A stretch of 64,000 nt of DNA from JAIVGV01 sp031425275 (GCA_031425275.1 JANPJA010000091.1:89527-153526), one strand, 5' to 3'; numbered from the stretch's first letter, positions 24,735 to 34,082 are shown. Notes: generated from the letters alone by a model not told the origin. Program-made: numbers and translations.

Positions 24735-26369
24735 CTATGGGTGGACGTAACCGGTGACGCGCTCGTAGCCCCAGCCGTATGCGCCGAAGCCCAGCTCGTC
24801 GAAGTTGGTGGTGTAGAAGTGGTCGCCCACCGACGGGTTCCAGTACTGGTGGAGCGGGACGGTGCCGGACTCCTGATACGGGTAGATGTAGGAGTTGACG
24901 CGCTCGTACGTCCAGCCGTGAGCGCCGAAGCCCAGTTCGTCGAAGTCGGTGGTGTAGTAGTGGTCGCCCACCGACGGGTTCCAGTACTGGTAGAACGGCA
25001 CGGTGCCGGACTCCTGATACGGGTAGACGTAACACTCGATGTAGCTAAACTCCCACCCGCTGGCGGCCCAGCCCAGCTCGCCGAAGTTGGCGGTGTAGTA
25101 GTGGTCGGTGACGTTCGGGTTCCAGTAGCGGTAGAGGGGCACCGTCCCGGCCGGCCGCGTCACGTTGTAGTTGAAGGCCGAGTAGAGGATGCCGCTGCTG
25201 GAGTTCGGGCCGGGGTTGATGACCTGATTGGCGCTGGCGTTTCGCTTGACCTCGCTGGTCACGTAGAGGGGGGTCGCGCCGGGGTTCGCTTGCAGGAACC
25301 TCGCCACGACGCCGGCCACGTGCGGGGCCGCCATCGATGTGCCCGAAAGTGTGGCGGCGTCGCTGTCGCTGCCGATGCCCGCCGAAACGATGCCGACGCC
25401 GGGCGCGAAGAGATCGACGGGCATCCCGAAGTTCGAGAAGGAGGCCCGCGTGTCCGCGCTGTCCACGGCCCCGACGGTGAGCGCCTCTCTGACCCGCGCC
25501 GGCGAGACGTTGTTGGCGTTCTGGTTTTCGTTCCCGGCGGCGATGGTGTAGGTGACGCCGGAGTTGACGGAGTTCCGCACCGCCGCGTCGAGGCTGGTCT
25601 GGACGCCGCCGCCGAGGCTCATGTTGGCGACCGCCGGGTTAACGCGGTTGGCCGTCACCCAATCGACGCCGGCGATGACGCCGGAGGTCGTGCCGTTGCC
25701 CCCGCAGTCGAGCACGCGCACGCCGCGCAGCGTGACGCCCTTCGCCACGCCGTAGGTCGCGCCGCCGACCGTGCCGGCGACGTGCGTGCCGTGGCCGTGA
25801 CAGTCGATGCCGTTCTGCCCGTCGCCGACGAAATCAGCGGCGACGGAGGCGCGGCCGCCGAAATCCTGATGGGTGGGGCGGATGCCGGTGTCGATGACGT
25901 AGGCGGTCACGCCCGCGCCCGTGTTGTCATAGGTGTAGGCCCCGTCGAGCGGTACGTCTCGCTGGTCGATGCGGTCGAGGCCCCACGGGGGGCTGAACTG
26001 CGTGTCGGTGGCCGACATCACACCGTCTTCTTCGACGTACTCGACGCGCGGGTCTTGGCTGAGCGCGGCGGCCGCCGCCTCCGACATCCTGACCGAGAAG
26101 CCCTTGAGGGCGTGTTTATAGATGCGCTCGACGGAGCCGCGGTGCGCGCCGGCCAGATTGGCGGCGGCGGAAGCGATCCGGGAGGCCGGAACGTCATCTT
26201 TGAGCACCACGATGTACCGGCCGGGGATGCGCTGCTCCACCCGGCGCAACTTTCCCGCGTGTGACTGTCCCCCGCCCCCGTCCTCTTTGCCCTGTGCCCG
26301 GACTCCCCACGGCGCGGCCGTCACGGCGAAAAACACGACGGCGAGAAGTAACGAAAAGACTTTCTTCAT
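24735..26369 (-). CDS. Secreted subtilisin-like serine protease with three C-terminal DUF5648-type repeats
   Basis: 544 aa from the ATG at 26369, which follows AAGGAGAGG closely; the open frame upstream of it is not coding. Signal peptide 1-25, I9 propeptide about 48-118 (GRYIVVLKDDV), peptidase S8 domain 130-400 with Asp160 (YVIDTGIRPTHQDF), His193 (GHGTHVAGT), oxyanion Asn280 and Ser345 (SGTSMAAPH). Three 47-residue repeats follow (408, 455, 502), each with PLYRYWNP, DHYYT and ELGW/ELGF, matching the DUF5648 pattern found at the end of many exported proteins. The last two repeats are nearly identical at DNA level (141-bp period), a recent duplication. The repeats may tether the enzyme to the surface or to a polymer. 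Confidence 0.92.
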   Translation of the reverse strand: MKKVFSLLLAVVFFAVTAAPWGVRAQGKEDGGGGQSHAGKLRRVEQRIPGRYIVVLKDDVPASRIASAAANLAGAHRGSVERIYKHALKGFSVRMSEAAAAALSQDPRVEYVEEDGVMSATDTQFSPPWGLDRIDQRDVPLDGAYTYDNTGAGVTAYVIDTGIRPTHQDFGGRASVAADFVGDGQNGIDCHGHGTHVAGTVGGATYGVAKGVTLRGVRVLDCGGNGTTSGVIAGVDWVTANRVNPAVANMSLGGGVQTSLDAAVRNSVNSGVTYTIAAGNENQNANNVSPARVREALTVGAVDSADTRASFSNFGMPVDLFAPGVGIVSAGIGSDSDAATLSGTSMAAPHVAGVVARFLQANPGATPLYVTSEVKRNASANQVINPGPNSSSGILYSAFNYNVTRPAGTVPLYRYWNPNVTDHYYTANFGELGWAASGWEFSYIECYVYPYQESGTVPFYQYWNPSVGDHYYTTDFDELGFGAHGWTYERVNSYIYPYQESGTVPLHQYWNPSVGDHFYTTNFDELGFGAYGWGYERVTGYVHP

Positions 26370-26709
26370 GGCCTCTCCTTTGCTGGGTTGAGTCGCAACT
26401 ACACTCCGCGCTAGGATGGAGGCTCGACGGGCGATGCATCTTCCGCGCAGTGGTGTTGCGGGACTTGTATCGATAAACCCCGCCGTCACCGGCAAGTGAC
26501 GGCGGGGTTCCCTAATTTGACGGCTGAAGCAGCGGCGGCATCCCTCTCCGCCCGCCCCGGACACCCGGCCCGGCGCGACGACGGAAGCACTTCCCGCGAA
26601 AGAACTGTCGGGCGTGAGCGGATTCGCACGGCCACTCCTTCATTTGATTGAGCGACGAAAATTAGTAGTCGGTCTGATGCCTCGTCCTGAACGAAGCGTC
26701 CGCAGCAGC

Positions 26710-26747
26710 CCTCGATGGCTTGAGTGGGAGACATCGAGGTTTTTTTT
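26710..26747 (+). terminator. Orphan intrinsic terminator, plus strand
   Basis: CCTCGATG (26710-26717) pairs with CATCGAGG (26732-26739), immediately followed by eight T residues. All flanking genes are on the minus strand, so the transcript it ends is unknown. Confidence 0.55.
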
Positions 26748-26802
26748 ACAGGGGGGAAATTGAGTACGCCGGGAATATAATAGCGATGAAGGGCGGGCGT
26801 CG

Positions 26803-26832
26803 GTCACTTAACTCACAGAGTTAGTTAAGTGA
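26803..26832. promoter_or_regulatory. Palindrome downstream of the crp-type gene
   Basis: GTCACTTAACT (26803-26813) and AGTTAAGTGAC (26822-26832) are perfect 11-bp inverted repeats 8 bp apart. There is no T-run, so it may be a protein-binding site or a 3' stem of the regulator transcript. Confidence 0.4.
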
Positions 26833-26868
26833 CATAACACAGGGCGGTGCCGTGCGACCGGGCGGCGT

Positions 26869-27585
26869 CTAAGCGGCGAAGAAGTGGCTGATCTCTTTGA
26901 GCATCACCCCGTAGCATTCGCAGGCGGCGGCCTCCAATCTTTGCGGGGTGAGAATCGTGATGCTGCCGCGTTTGTAGCGGATTAAGCCGGCGTCTTGCAG
27001 TTTGTTGGCGGCTACGGTGACGACCGTCCGGGGGGTGCCCAGAATGTGTGAGATGGATTCCTGTGTGAGTTGAAAGCTATCCGACCCGACCCGGTTGCGT
27101 GCCTCCAACAGCCAGCGGCTGAGCCTCGCCTCCACCGTGTGGAAACGGTTACAGACGACCGATTGTGAGACCTGTGTGAGCAATGCGTGCGTGTACCTGA
27201 GCAGCAGTTCCTGAAACTGCACGCTCCGGCCGAACTCCGCCTTGAGCGGCTCCGTCTTAATACTCAGGGCGTCAACCGGAATCTGCACCAGACTCCGGTA
27301 CGGCGTGACCCCGACCCGAAGAATAATGTCTATGCCGATCATCCCTTCGTTACCCACCATCGCCACTTCGGTAGTGCCTCCGTCCTCCGTGATCGAGAGG
27401 AGAGAGACCATCCCCTTGGTGATGAAATAAGCCCGCCGGACTATGTCGCCGGCCTCACACAGAACCTTACCTTGGGGGAAGTAAACCCGTTCTAAATGCG
27501 GCAGAAGGCACTCATACTCAGCACGGGGGAGGGCGGCGAGGAGCCGATTTTCAGGCGGAACACTGAGCGCCGTTGGCGAGGGCAT
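26869..27585 (-). CDS. Crp/Fnr-family transcriptional regulator
   Basis: 238 aa. An N-terminal cyclic-nucleotide-binding-like beta-roll spans residues 12-125 (YFPQGKVLCEAGD, AYFITKGMVSLL, GNEGMIGID). A C-terminal winged helix (HTH_Crp) spans 150-225 with LTQESISHILGTPRTVVTVAANKLQDAGLI split over the recognition helix and wing. The usual cAMP-contacting RET/R-S pattern is absent and there is no N-terminal Cys cluster of the Fnr type, so the effector is unknown. AAAGGA lies 6 nt before the ATG. The gene lies 70 bp downstream of the S9 peptidase stop on the same strand. Confidence 0.9.
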   Translation of the reverse strand: MPSPTALSVPPENRLLAALPRAEYECLLPHLERVYFPQGKVLCEAGDIVRRAYFITKGMVSLLSITEDGGTTEVAMVGNEGMIGIDIILRVGVTPYRSLVQIPVDALSIKTEPLKAEFGRSVQFQELLLRYTHALLTQVSQSVVCNRFHTVEARLSRWLLEARNRVGSDSFQLTQESISHILGTPRTVVTVAANKLQDAGLIRYKRGSITILTPQRLEAAACECYGVMLKEISHFFAA

Positions 27586-27654
27586 GGGTGTCCTTTCCGG
27601 TTAGATCGATGAGGGGATGAGGCTATCTCGAAAATAAATCTTGCCGGGGCCTGG

Positions 27655-29919
27655 CTAACTCACTGTGTCCACATGCAAGTTTCTACGAAAGATGGCCGCA
27701 TTGCAAGAAAATATACAGAACCGGTGTGTTCCGCTTTGGGGGTCGGCAAGGCATGAGTGATCGGCAGAAAGATCGACGGGATATTTTACGGGGCCGCCCG
27801 CCCGCGCAACGTCTTCAGATTCTCGCCCCGGTCGGACTACGGGGTGGCGAATGCCGCGCGGGTGACGGTCTTTGATTTGTGAGGCGCGTCCGACTTTTAT
27901 CCGCGCCGTCTGCGCGCCGTCGCCGATGTACTTGTCGAACCACTCCATGTTCGTCTGCATGACCTTGAGCAACATCTTAGGCTCGTTCGGGCCGTGCGGC
28001 TGGCGCGGCAGCACGATCATGCGCGTGGGCACGTCCTGCGCCTTGAGCGCGTTGTAAAGCTCGTAGCCTTGCGAGATGGGCACGCGGTCGTCGGCCTCGC
28101 CGTGCTGGATCATCGTCGGCGTCGAGACGCCCTTGACGTTGAACATCGGCGAGTGCTTCCGGTAGGCGTCCATCACTTCCCACGGCTGGCCGCCGAAGTA
28201 GTCGGGGATGAAGCCGGGGATGTCGGCCGTCCCCGTGAAGCTCATCAGATTCGTGACGGGCGCGCCGGCCGAAGCGGCCTTGAAGCGCTTGGTCTGCGTC
28301 ACGATCCACGAAGTCATGAACCCGCCGTACGACCAGCCCATCACGCCCAAGCGGTCGGGGTCGGCCACGCCCATCTCGACGACCTTATCGACGCCCGCCA
28401 TCAAGTCCTGATAATCGCCGCCGCCCCAGTCCTTGATGTTGGCGCGGCGGAACTCGGTGCCGTAGCCGGATGAGCCGCGCGGGTTCGGCCGCAGGATCGC
28501 ATACCCTCGCGAGGCGAACGACGCAATCGGGTACGCGCCGCGGCCCGCGATGAAAGTCTGCTGGAAGACCCCCGCCGGCCCGCCGTGGACGTTTAAGATG
28601 AAGGGCACGCGCTTGCCCGCCCTGTAGTTCACCGGGTAAGTCAACAGCCCCTCGATCTCTTTGCCGTCCGCGCTCTTCCACTTGATCACTTCCGTCCGGC
28701 CGAGCGCGACTTTCGGCAAGTCGGCGTTGGCGCGACTGACCTGCACCGGCGCGAGCGTCTCGACGCGCGAGACGTAAGCTTCGGGCGCGCGATCCGAAGC
28801 CTGCGCCGTGAAGCCGATCATCGTGGCCTTCGAGTTGAGGTTGATGCCGCCCAAGACCTGCCGGCTGTCGCCGACCTCGGTGATCTTGTTCGAGGCCACG
28901 TCGAGCGCGTAGAGCTGCGTGCCGGTGCCGCGCGCCTCGGAGAAGAGGATGCGTTTGCCGTCGGCCGACCAGCCGCCCAATGCCGGCTGACCGTCGTGCG
29001 ACGCGGCGAGAGCCTTCGGCTGCCCGCCCATCGAAGGGATGACGCTGATCTGTCCGCTCTGCGCCCAGCGCGGTGGGTTGTCGCTGATGACTAAGGCGAT
29101 CCACTTGCCGTCGGGCGAGAAGCGCGGGGAGACTTCGGCCGAAGGCGTCGCGGCGAGCGCGGACGTTTTGCCGGTCGCCACTTCGACGGCCGACACGTCC
29201 GAGCTCGTCCAGTCGTTCGCCTTCGACGTGCGCGTGTGGCTGTAGGCGATCCACCGCCCGTCGGGCGACCAGTCGAAGTCGCCGTCCACGGTGAAGTTGC
29301 CCTCGGTCAGCTTGCGCGCCTCGCGCTTGCCCGCCGCGTCCTTGCCAGTGGGCATCACGTAGAGGCGGCTCAGCTTCACGTTCTCGTCCACCCAGCGGTA
29401 ATCGGCCCGGCCCTTGTTCTGCTTCTCCTCGTCGTCGCTCGGCGCGTCGCGCAAGCTGTAGGCGAGCCACTTGCCGTCGGGCGAGAAGGCGAAGTTGCTG
29501 ACGCCGGACTTCACATCCGTCACGGCCTCGGCCTCGCCGCCCGCCATGCGCAGGAGGTAGAGGTTGTTCTTGTTGTCCTTGCGCGTCGAGGTGAAGGCCA
29601 GCCAGTTGCCGTCGGGCGACCACTGAGGGTTGGTCGAAGACTTCTCCGCGTGCGTCACCTGAAAGGCGTCCGCGCCGTCCGAGTTGGCGACCCAGATTTG
29701 CGTGACCATCTCGCTCTTGTCGGCGCTCATCACGGCGTCCGTCACGGCGTAGGCGACGCGGCGGCCGTCGGGCGAGACGCGCACCGTGCCGACGGTCTTG
29801 ACCTTCATCTGGAGCTCGGGCGTCCACGCCGTCGGCGCAGACTGGCCGAAGGTGACTGGCGCGGCCGCGAGGCACAGCAGCGCGGCGGCGAGTAGCTGCT
29901 TCGATTTCCGGTAACTCAT
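27655..29919 (-). CDS. Secreted S9-family prolyl oligopeptidase-like peptidase with extended C-terminus
   Basis: 754 aa. Signal peptide 1-25 (LLAAALLCLAAAPVTFGQ). Residues 35-420 form a PD40-type beta-propeller with repeated SPDGKWLAY-like blades. The alpha/beta-hydrolase domain follows with the nucleophile in GWSYGGFMTSW, the acid in EADDRVPI and the His in RQPHGPNEP. It should release dipeptides or cleave short peptides in the periplasm. AAGGAGAAG precedes the ATG. After WFDKYIGDG, where the family normally ends, the frame continues about 85 residues with Arg/His-rich, low-bias sequence. This looks like read-through of a former 3' untranslated region after loss of the stop codon. Confidence 0.9.
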   Translation of the reverse strand: MSYRKSKQLLAAALLCLAAAPVTFGQSAPTAWTPELQMKVKTVGTVRVSPDGRRVAYAVTDAVMSADKSEMVTQIWVANSDGADAFQVTHAEKSSTNPQWSPDGNWLAFTSTRKDNKNNLYLLRMAGGEAEAVTDVKSGVSNFAFSPDGKWLAYSLRDAPSDDEEKQNKGRADYRWVDENVKLSRLYVMPTGKDAAGKREARKLTEGNFTVDGDFDWSPDGRWIAYSHTRTSKANDWTSSDVSAVEVATGKTSALAATPSAEVSPRFSPDGKWIALVISDNPPRWAQSGQISVIPSMGGQPKALAASHDGQPALGGWSADGKRILFSEARGTGTQLYALDVASNKITEVGDSRQVLGGINLNSKATMIGFTAQASDRAPEAYVSRVETLAPVQVSRANADLPKVALGRTEVIKWKSADGKEIEGLLTYPVNYRAGKRVPFILNVHGGPAGVFQQTFIAGRGAYPIASFASRGYAILRPNPRGSSGYGTEFRRANIKDWGGGDYQDLMAGVDKVVEMGVADPDRLGVMGWSYGGFMTSWIVTQTKRFKAASAGAPVTNLMSFTGTADIPGFIPDYFGGQPWEVMDAYRKHSPMFNVKGVSTPTMIQHGEADDRVPISQGYELYNALKAQDVPTRMIVLPRQPHGPNEPKMLLKVMQTNMEWFDKYIGDGAQTARIKVGRASQIKDRHPRGIRHPVVRPGRESEDVARAGGPVKYPVDLSADHSCLADPQSGTHRFCIFSCNAAIFRRNLHVDTVS

Positions 29920-30002
29920 GAGTCTTCTCCTTGAGGTAGGCTTCGCTCGACGGTTGGCGCGCGTATTCTAACGACGGCGGGCGGTTTAGGCCAGAGAAAA
30001 CA

Positions 30003-30096
30003 ACTCACCGCAGAGACGCAGAGGACGCAGAGGGGGCGCGGAGAAGTTGAATTCTCTGCGCCCCCTCTGCGTTCTCTGCGTCTCTGCGGTGAGTGT
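30003..30096. repeat. Family A palindrome (CGCAGAG blocks)
   Basis: Two 43-nt arms (ACTCACCGCAGAGACGCAGA at the left end, CTCTGCGGTGAGT at the right) separated by only 8 bases (GTTGAATT). The arms differ at two positions only, one being the G/A site shared by all family A copies. It lies 8 bp from the stop of the large S8 protease gene. Confidence 0.92.
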
Positions 30097-30103
30097 CTTA
30101 GCG

Positions 30104-33100
30104 TTAGAGGCTCACCAGCCTGACCGAGACTGTCTTCGTCAGCGGGTTGGCCGTGAAGCGCATCAGCCCGGTCACGCCCCGGAGTGGATCGGACGACGCG
30201 GAGCCTTGCGCACCGCCCCCGCCCGCGGCCGGGGCCGCCGCCGCCGCGCCGCCGCCCGCGCCGCCGCGGTAGGCCGTGACGACGGCGTCGAACGAGAACA
30301 TCTCGGCGCGCGCGTCGCTGAAGCGCAGGGTGCGCGCCCCCGTCGTCTCGCCCGCCGCGAACAACTCGTCCGCGCCGAGCCGGCGCGAGTAGTCGTAAAG
30401 CGCGGCCGTCGCGGCCGACTTGCCGTCGCCGCCGTTGTCGGCGTTCGCCGCCGCGACCGTGCCCGACGCCGAGGTGATGCCGACCACTTTGAACTCGACG
30501 TGAGGCACGTACGAGTTGGCCGAGTTGTTCGTCAGCGTCTGGTCGAGCTGGAAGACGCCGTTCGCGAACGAGACGTTTGAGATCGCCGTCTGGACGAGCG
30601 CGGTGATCTCTTCCCGCGTGCGGCGGCTGACCGTGACCGAGGCGGTCTCGGACGGCGGCGTCACGAAGCTGCCGATCTGGCCGTCGATCAGAGCGCGGAC
30701 GCGGTAGGCATTCTCGCCGTCGGGCTGGCCGTTGAGCGCGAGGCCCGTGGCGTCGCCCGCGGCCGTCGCGATCAAGGCCCACGTTTGGCCGCCGTCAATC
30801 GAGCGCTCGATCTCGAAGCCGCGCGCGCCGCCCGCCGCCGACCACGCGAGCGTGTACGCGCCGTCGAAGTCGATTTGATCACCGGAGGCGTCGGCGAACT
30901 CGCCCGCGATGGCCGAGAGCGTGGGCGGCGTGCCGCCCTTCGTCAGCGCGGTCGTGATGGTGAAATCGGTCGGCCCGTTCGTGTAGCCGATGACGCGGTG
31001 CGTGTAGGTTCCCGCCTGCGAGACGCGCGCGCGCACGAACTCGGGGCCGCCGGGGACGCCGGAGCTGGCGATGACCACGCCGGCCGGGTTCAGCAGTTGG
31101 TAATCGAGATCGGGCTGGTCGCCGGCGGGCAGCAAGAACCACTCGGTCGTGGCCTCGACGACGAAGGTCGAAGAGCTGACTTCAAACGGCACGTCGATGT
31201 AAGTGACGCCGGCGGCGGCCTGATTGCCCGCGTCGGCCGCGGGGAGCAGTTCGGTGTGGGTCGTCGTCTCGACCTGAGTCTCGGCCGGCAGACTCGGCGC
31301 GGGGCGGAAGAAGAACGGCATCCGCAAAGACTCGGCGTTGTCGCTCCGCTTCGCCGTGACGTACCACTGCATCTGAATGTTCTCGATGAGCGTCGGCGTC
31401 TTCTGCGCCATCACGCTACGAAGCAGATCGCCGTCAACGGCCGCGTCCACCGAGAAGGTCGCCTCGCCGTTAGGCTGGAGCGTGACGCTCGGCTGCGAGA
31501 CATTGACGCTGATGCCGGCGAGTTGGAGGTCGCGGTTGTTGGCGACGCCGAGGTTGTAAGTCCCGCCCTGACCCGAGAGGTCGCGGACGGTGACGGTGAC
31601 GCGCGCCGTGTGCGTCGTGCGCGAGTTGATGACCGGGACTTCGCCGTAGGAGTGGCTGCCGAGGATCGCGGGGGCCTCGACGCCGTCGCCCGCGACGCCC
31701 ATCAGGGCTTTGGCGTGCGCGGCCTCGTAGGTGTCGATGAGGCCGCCGCCCTGAGCGATGATCGAGTCGGCGGTGAGACCTTCGGCCTTCGGCGCGCCGG
31801 ACTGGTTGCGCATGTTGGTCGCCGTGTTGATGAGGGCGGTGCGGATCATGTCGGGCGTCCAGTCGGGGTGCGCCTGCTTGATGAGCGCGACCGCGCCGGC
31901 CGTGTGCGGCGACGACATCGAAGTGCCGTCGAGGTGGATGTAGTTGGGCGTGGTCTCGGTGGCGGCGGCCAGCGCGCCGAGCACGGACGCGGGCGGCACG
32001 GCGGCGAGCACCGCCACGCCGGGGGCGGAGATGTCCGGCTTAATCTGGCCGAGGCCGCGGACGGGGCCGCGCGAACTGAAGCCCGCCATCTCGCCCATGA
32101 AGTCGGGGCTGAAGGTCGGGTTCATGCGAATGGGCAACTCGGAGATCGTGCCGTTGGGCGGATCGACCGCGTTGTTATCGTTCGAGAGCATGGCGTCGGC
32201 GAGCGCGTCGCCGTCGGCCGGCGCGATGTTCGCGGCGGGGACGCTCCCCGTCACGGCCGTCGCCCCTTCGATGGCGCTGTAGTAGAGGACGCCGGCCGCC
32301 CCCGAGGCAGTGGCCATGTTGGCGATCACGGCGAAAGGCGTCACCGGCAGGCCGGAGGTCTTGACGAGCGCGATGCGGCCGGAGACCGCCGTCGGCCACG
32401 TGACCGTTGGGTTGTTGACGAAGACGTAGCGCTGCGCCATCGCGCCCGCCGGCAGGCCGGCCGTGCCGCTCATCGGGAAAATTTTCAGGCGGTTGAAACC
32501 CGAAGCCGTGGGCAAGTTGTTCGCGGGCGTGACGCCGCCCGTGCGGGTCGGGCTGACGGCCGAGGCTTGCAGCACATCAACCGACCAGACGGAGCCGGCC
32601 GCGCCGGGATGCGTGTTCGCGCCGACCGAGATGACGTGGCGGCCGGCGGCGGGAGCGCCCGTCGTGCCCTCGCCGGGGCCGGAGTTGCCCGACGACGCGA
32701 CGACGGTCGCCCCGGCCAGCGCGGCGTTGCTGCACGCGACGGCGGTGGCCGAGTCGGGGCCGCCCGAACCGCCCAGAGAGAGGTTGATGACGTGCGCGAC
32801 GGGCTTGGGCTGAAGCGTTATGGTGAAAGGCGAGACGGCGTCTTCGAGCGCCATGATCGTGTCGGCCGACTCACAGCCGCCGACGGACGGGAGGCCGAGG
32901 CTGCCCGGTGTCGAGCGGGTGGTGCTGCACACCGTGTAGGACATCAGCTTCGCCTGCGGCGCGACGCCGTGGAGGCGAATGTCGTCCACCGTGCCGGGCA
33001 GACCGTCCGCGCCGGGATGCTGCGCGAGATAGCCGGCGGCCGTCGAGGCGACGTGCGTGCCGTGGCCGAAGCCGTCGCCGACGTGCGAGTCGGTCAGCGG

Positions 33101-33778
33101 CAGGTTGTAGATAACTTTCTGGTTCGTATTGACGGCCGCGACCGCCGGAGCGACGCCGAGGCGCGGGGGCGTCGGGTCGCCGCCGAACATCGGGTGTGTC
33201 CAGTCGATGCCGGTGTCGATGACGGCGATGTTGATGCCCTGCCCCTCGAAGCCCTCGCGCAGATCGTCGAACTGCGACAGCTCCTTGACCGCGCCGTAGA
33301 GCCGGGGGGCGCCGATGTAATCGACGCTCTTGTTGAGCTGCGTGTAGAGCAGGCTGTTCGCGTGGACATCCTTCACCTGCGGCATCGCCTCGATGCCGGC
33401 AACGGCCGCGCGCGGGACGACGAGTGCGAAGCCGTTATAGACGAGCGTGTAGCGCAGATCGACGCTGGCGGCCGTCGAGCCGTCGTAGTTCTTAATCGAG
33501 CGCGAGCGGAGCGTGTAGTTCACGCCGTCGGCCGAGAGGGCGCGCAGGAAATCGTCCTGCTGCGCGAGCAATTGGGTACGGTAGCTCTGTACGTCGGCGG
33601 CGGAGGGTTGCGCGCCCGCGCGGCGCTCGCGCGCGGCGCGGACGGCGGCCGGCTCGCCCTTGAGTTCGACGATGACCGAGACGGCGTCGCCCGCGTCGGC
33701 CGACGAAGTGCGGCCCGCGTGCAGTGCCAGACCGGCCAACAAAACGACGGCGGCGGCGAATCTTAAAAAGCGGAACAT
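30104..33778 (-). CDS. Large secreted subtilase with PA domain and C-terminal beta domains
   Basis: 1224 aa. Signal peptide 1-27, I9-like propeptide 30-145 (VSVIVELKGEPAAVRAARE), S8 domain with Asp188 (IAVIDTGIDWTHP), His239 (GFGHGTHVAS) and Ser620 (LDGTSMSSPHTAG). A protease-associated (PA) domain is inserted before the Ser motif at about residues 400-540 (RIALVKTSGLPV, GAAGVLYYS), as in the S8 lactocepin/cucumisin-like group. Residues 720-830 and 960-1080 are beta domains, the latter FN3-like (AYTLAWSAAGGARGFEIERS). A Gly/Ala-rich patch lies near the C-terminus. It is likely an exported protein-degrading enzyme. No anchor motif is seen. Confidence 0.92.
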   Translation of the reverse strand: MFRFLRFAAAVVLLAGLALHAGRTSSADAGDAVSVIVELKGEPAAVRAARERRAGAQPSAADVQSYRTQLLAQQDDFLRALSADGVNYTLRSRSIKNYDGSTAASVDLRYTLVYNGFALVVPRAAVAGIEAMPQVKDVHANSLLYTQLNKSVDYIGAPRLYGAVKELSQFDDLREGFEGQGINIAVIDTGIDWTHPMFGGDPTPPRLGVAPAVAAVNTNQKVIYNLPLTDSHVGDGFGHGTHVASTAAGYLAQHPGADGLPGTVDDIRLHGVAPQAKLMSYTVCSTTRSTPGSLGLPSVGGCESADTIMALEDAVSPFTITLQPKPVAHVINLSLGGSGGPDSATAVACSNAALAGATVVASSGNSGPGEGTTGAPAAGRHVISVGANTHPGAAGSVWSVDVLQASAVSPTRTGGVTPANNLPTASGFNRLKIFPMSGTAGLPAGAMAQRYVFVNNPTVTWPTAVSGRIALVKTSGLPVTPFAVIANMATASGAAGVLYYSAIEGATAVTGSVPAANIAPADGDALADAMLSNDNNAVDPPNGTISELPIRMNPTFSPDFMGEMAGFSSRGPVRGLGQIKPDISAPGVAVLAAVPPASVLGALAAATETTPNYIHLDGTSMSSPHTAGAVALIKQAHPDWTPDMIRTALINTATNMRNQSGAPKAEGLTADSIIAQGGGLIDTYEAAHAKALMGVAGDGVEAPAILGSHSYGEVPVINSRTTHTARVTVTVRDLSGQGGTYNLGVANNRDLQLAGISVNVSQPSVTLQPNGEATFSVDAAVDGDLLRSVMAQKTPTLIENIQMQWYVTAKRSDNAESLRMPFFFRPAPSLPAETQVETTTHTELLPAADAGNQAAAGVTYIDVPFEVSSSTFVVEATTEWFLLPAGDQPDLDYQLLNPAGVVIASSGVPGGPEFVRARVSQAGTYTHRVIGYTNGPTDFTITTALTKGGTPPTLSAIAGEFADASGDQIDFDGAYTLAWSAAGGARGFEIERSIDGGQTWALIATAAGDATGLALNGQPDGENAYRVRALIDGQIGSFVTPPSETASVTVSRRTREEITALVQTAISNVSFANGVFQLDQTLTNNSANSYVPHVEFKVVGITSASGTVAAANADNGGDGKSAATAALYDYSRRLGADELFAAGETTGARTLRFSDARAEMFSFDAVVTAYRGGAGGGAAAAAPAAGGGGAQGSASSDPLRGVTGLMRFTANPLTKTVSVRLVSL

Positions 33779-34082
33779 AGTTTTAATCTGCCTCCTCTAA
33801 ATTTCTGCCCGCGGCGACGCTGAAAAGGTCTGGGCGCGGTCTGGGTTGAAATATCGTTGCCTCGGCCGGCCCCGTTTGCGGCTACGTGTTTCGGCGCGGG
33901 CGGCGCGGCTACCGGGTGGACATTTCGGAGTTTACGGAGGCGGGTTGAGAAAATCTTGAGGCCGTCGGCCCGCGGACTTGAGCCACACTTGAACGCGAAA
34001 AAGCCGGGACTTCCCGGCTCTTTACAACTGAATCGCAATATTTGTTTTTCGCGGGAGATGGCCGCCCGCCCGCGAGACGAGG
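33779..34082. other. Spacer of 304 bp between subtilase and SET gene
   Basis: It carries the SET-gene terminator (33997-34020) and the leader of the large subtilase. No frame with neighbour-like codon use. Confidence 0.5.
33997..34020 (-). terminator. Intrinsic terminator of the SET-domain gene
   Basis: On the minus strand AGCCGGG, a 4-nt loop and CCCGGCT are followed by TTTTTCG. It lies 63 bp past the stop of the SET-domain gene. Confidence 0.7.

Larger units (their letters stand above)
26370..26868. other. 500-bp spacer with orphan hairpins, no gene called
   Basis: Between the subtilase start and the crp-type stop. It contains a 14-bp perfect hairpin (26476-26509, AACCCCGCCGTCAC), a plus-strand intrinsic terminator (26710-26747), a TATAAT (26776-26781) and a palindrome (26803-26832). 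A minus-strand frame at 26486-26734 lacks an SD and family resemblance. A small RNA on the plus strand ending at 26747 is possible. Confidence 0.4.

Noticed and set aside
26369..26564. N-terminal extension of the subtilase to a start at 26564
   Set aside because: The ATG at 26369 has a strong SD and opens directly into a signal peptide; the upstream codons are Arg/Cys-rich and cross a hairpin.
26486..26734. 82-codon minus-strand frame in the spacer before the subtilase
   Set aside because: No SD, mixed codon bias, no motif, and its start lies inside the terminator stem at 26710-26747.
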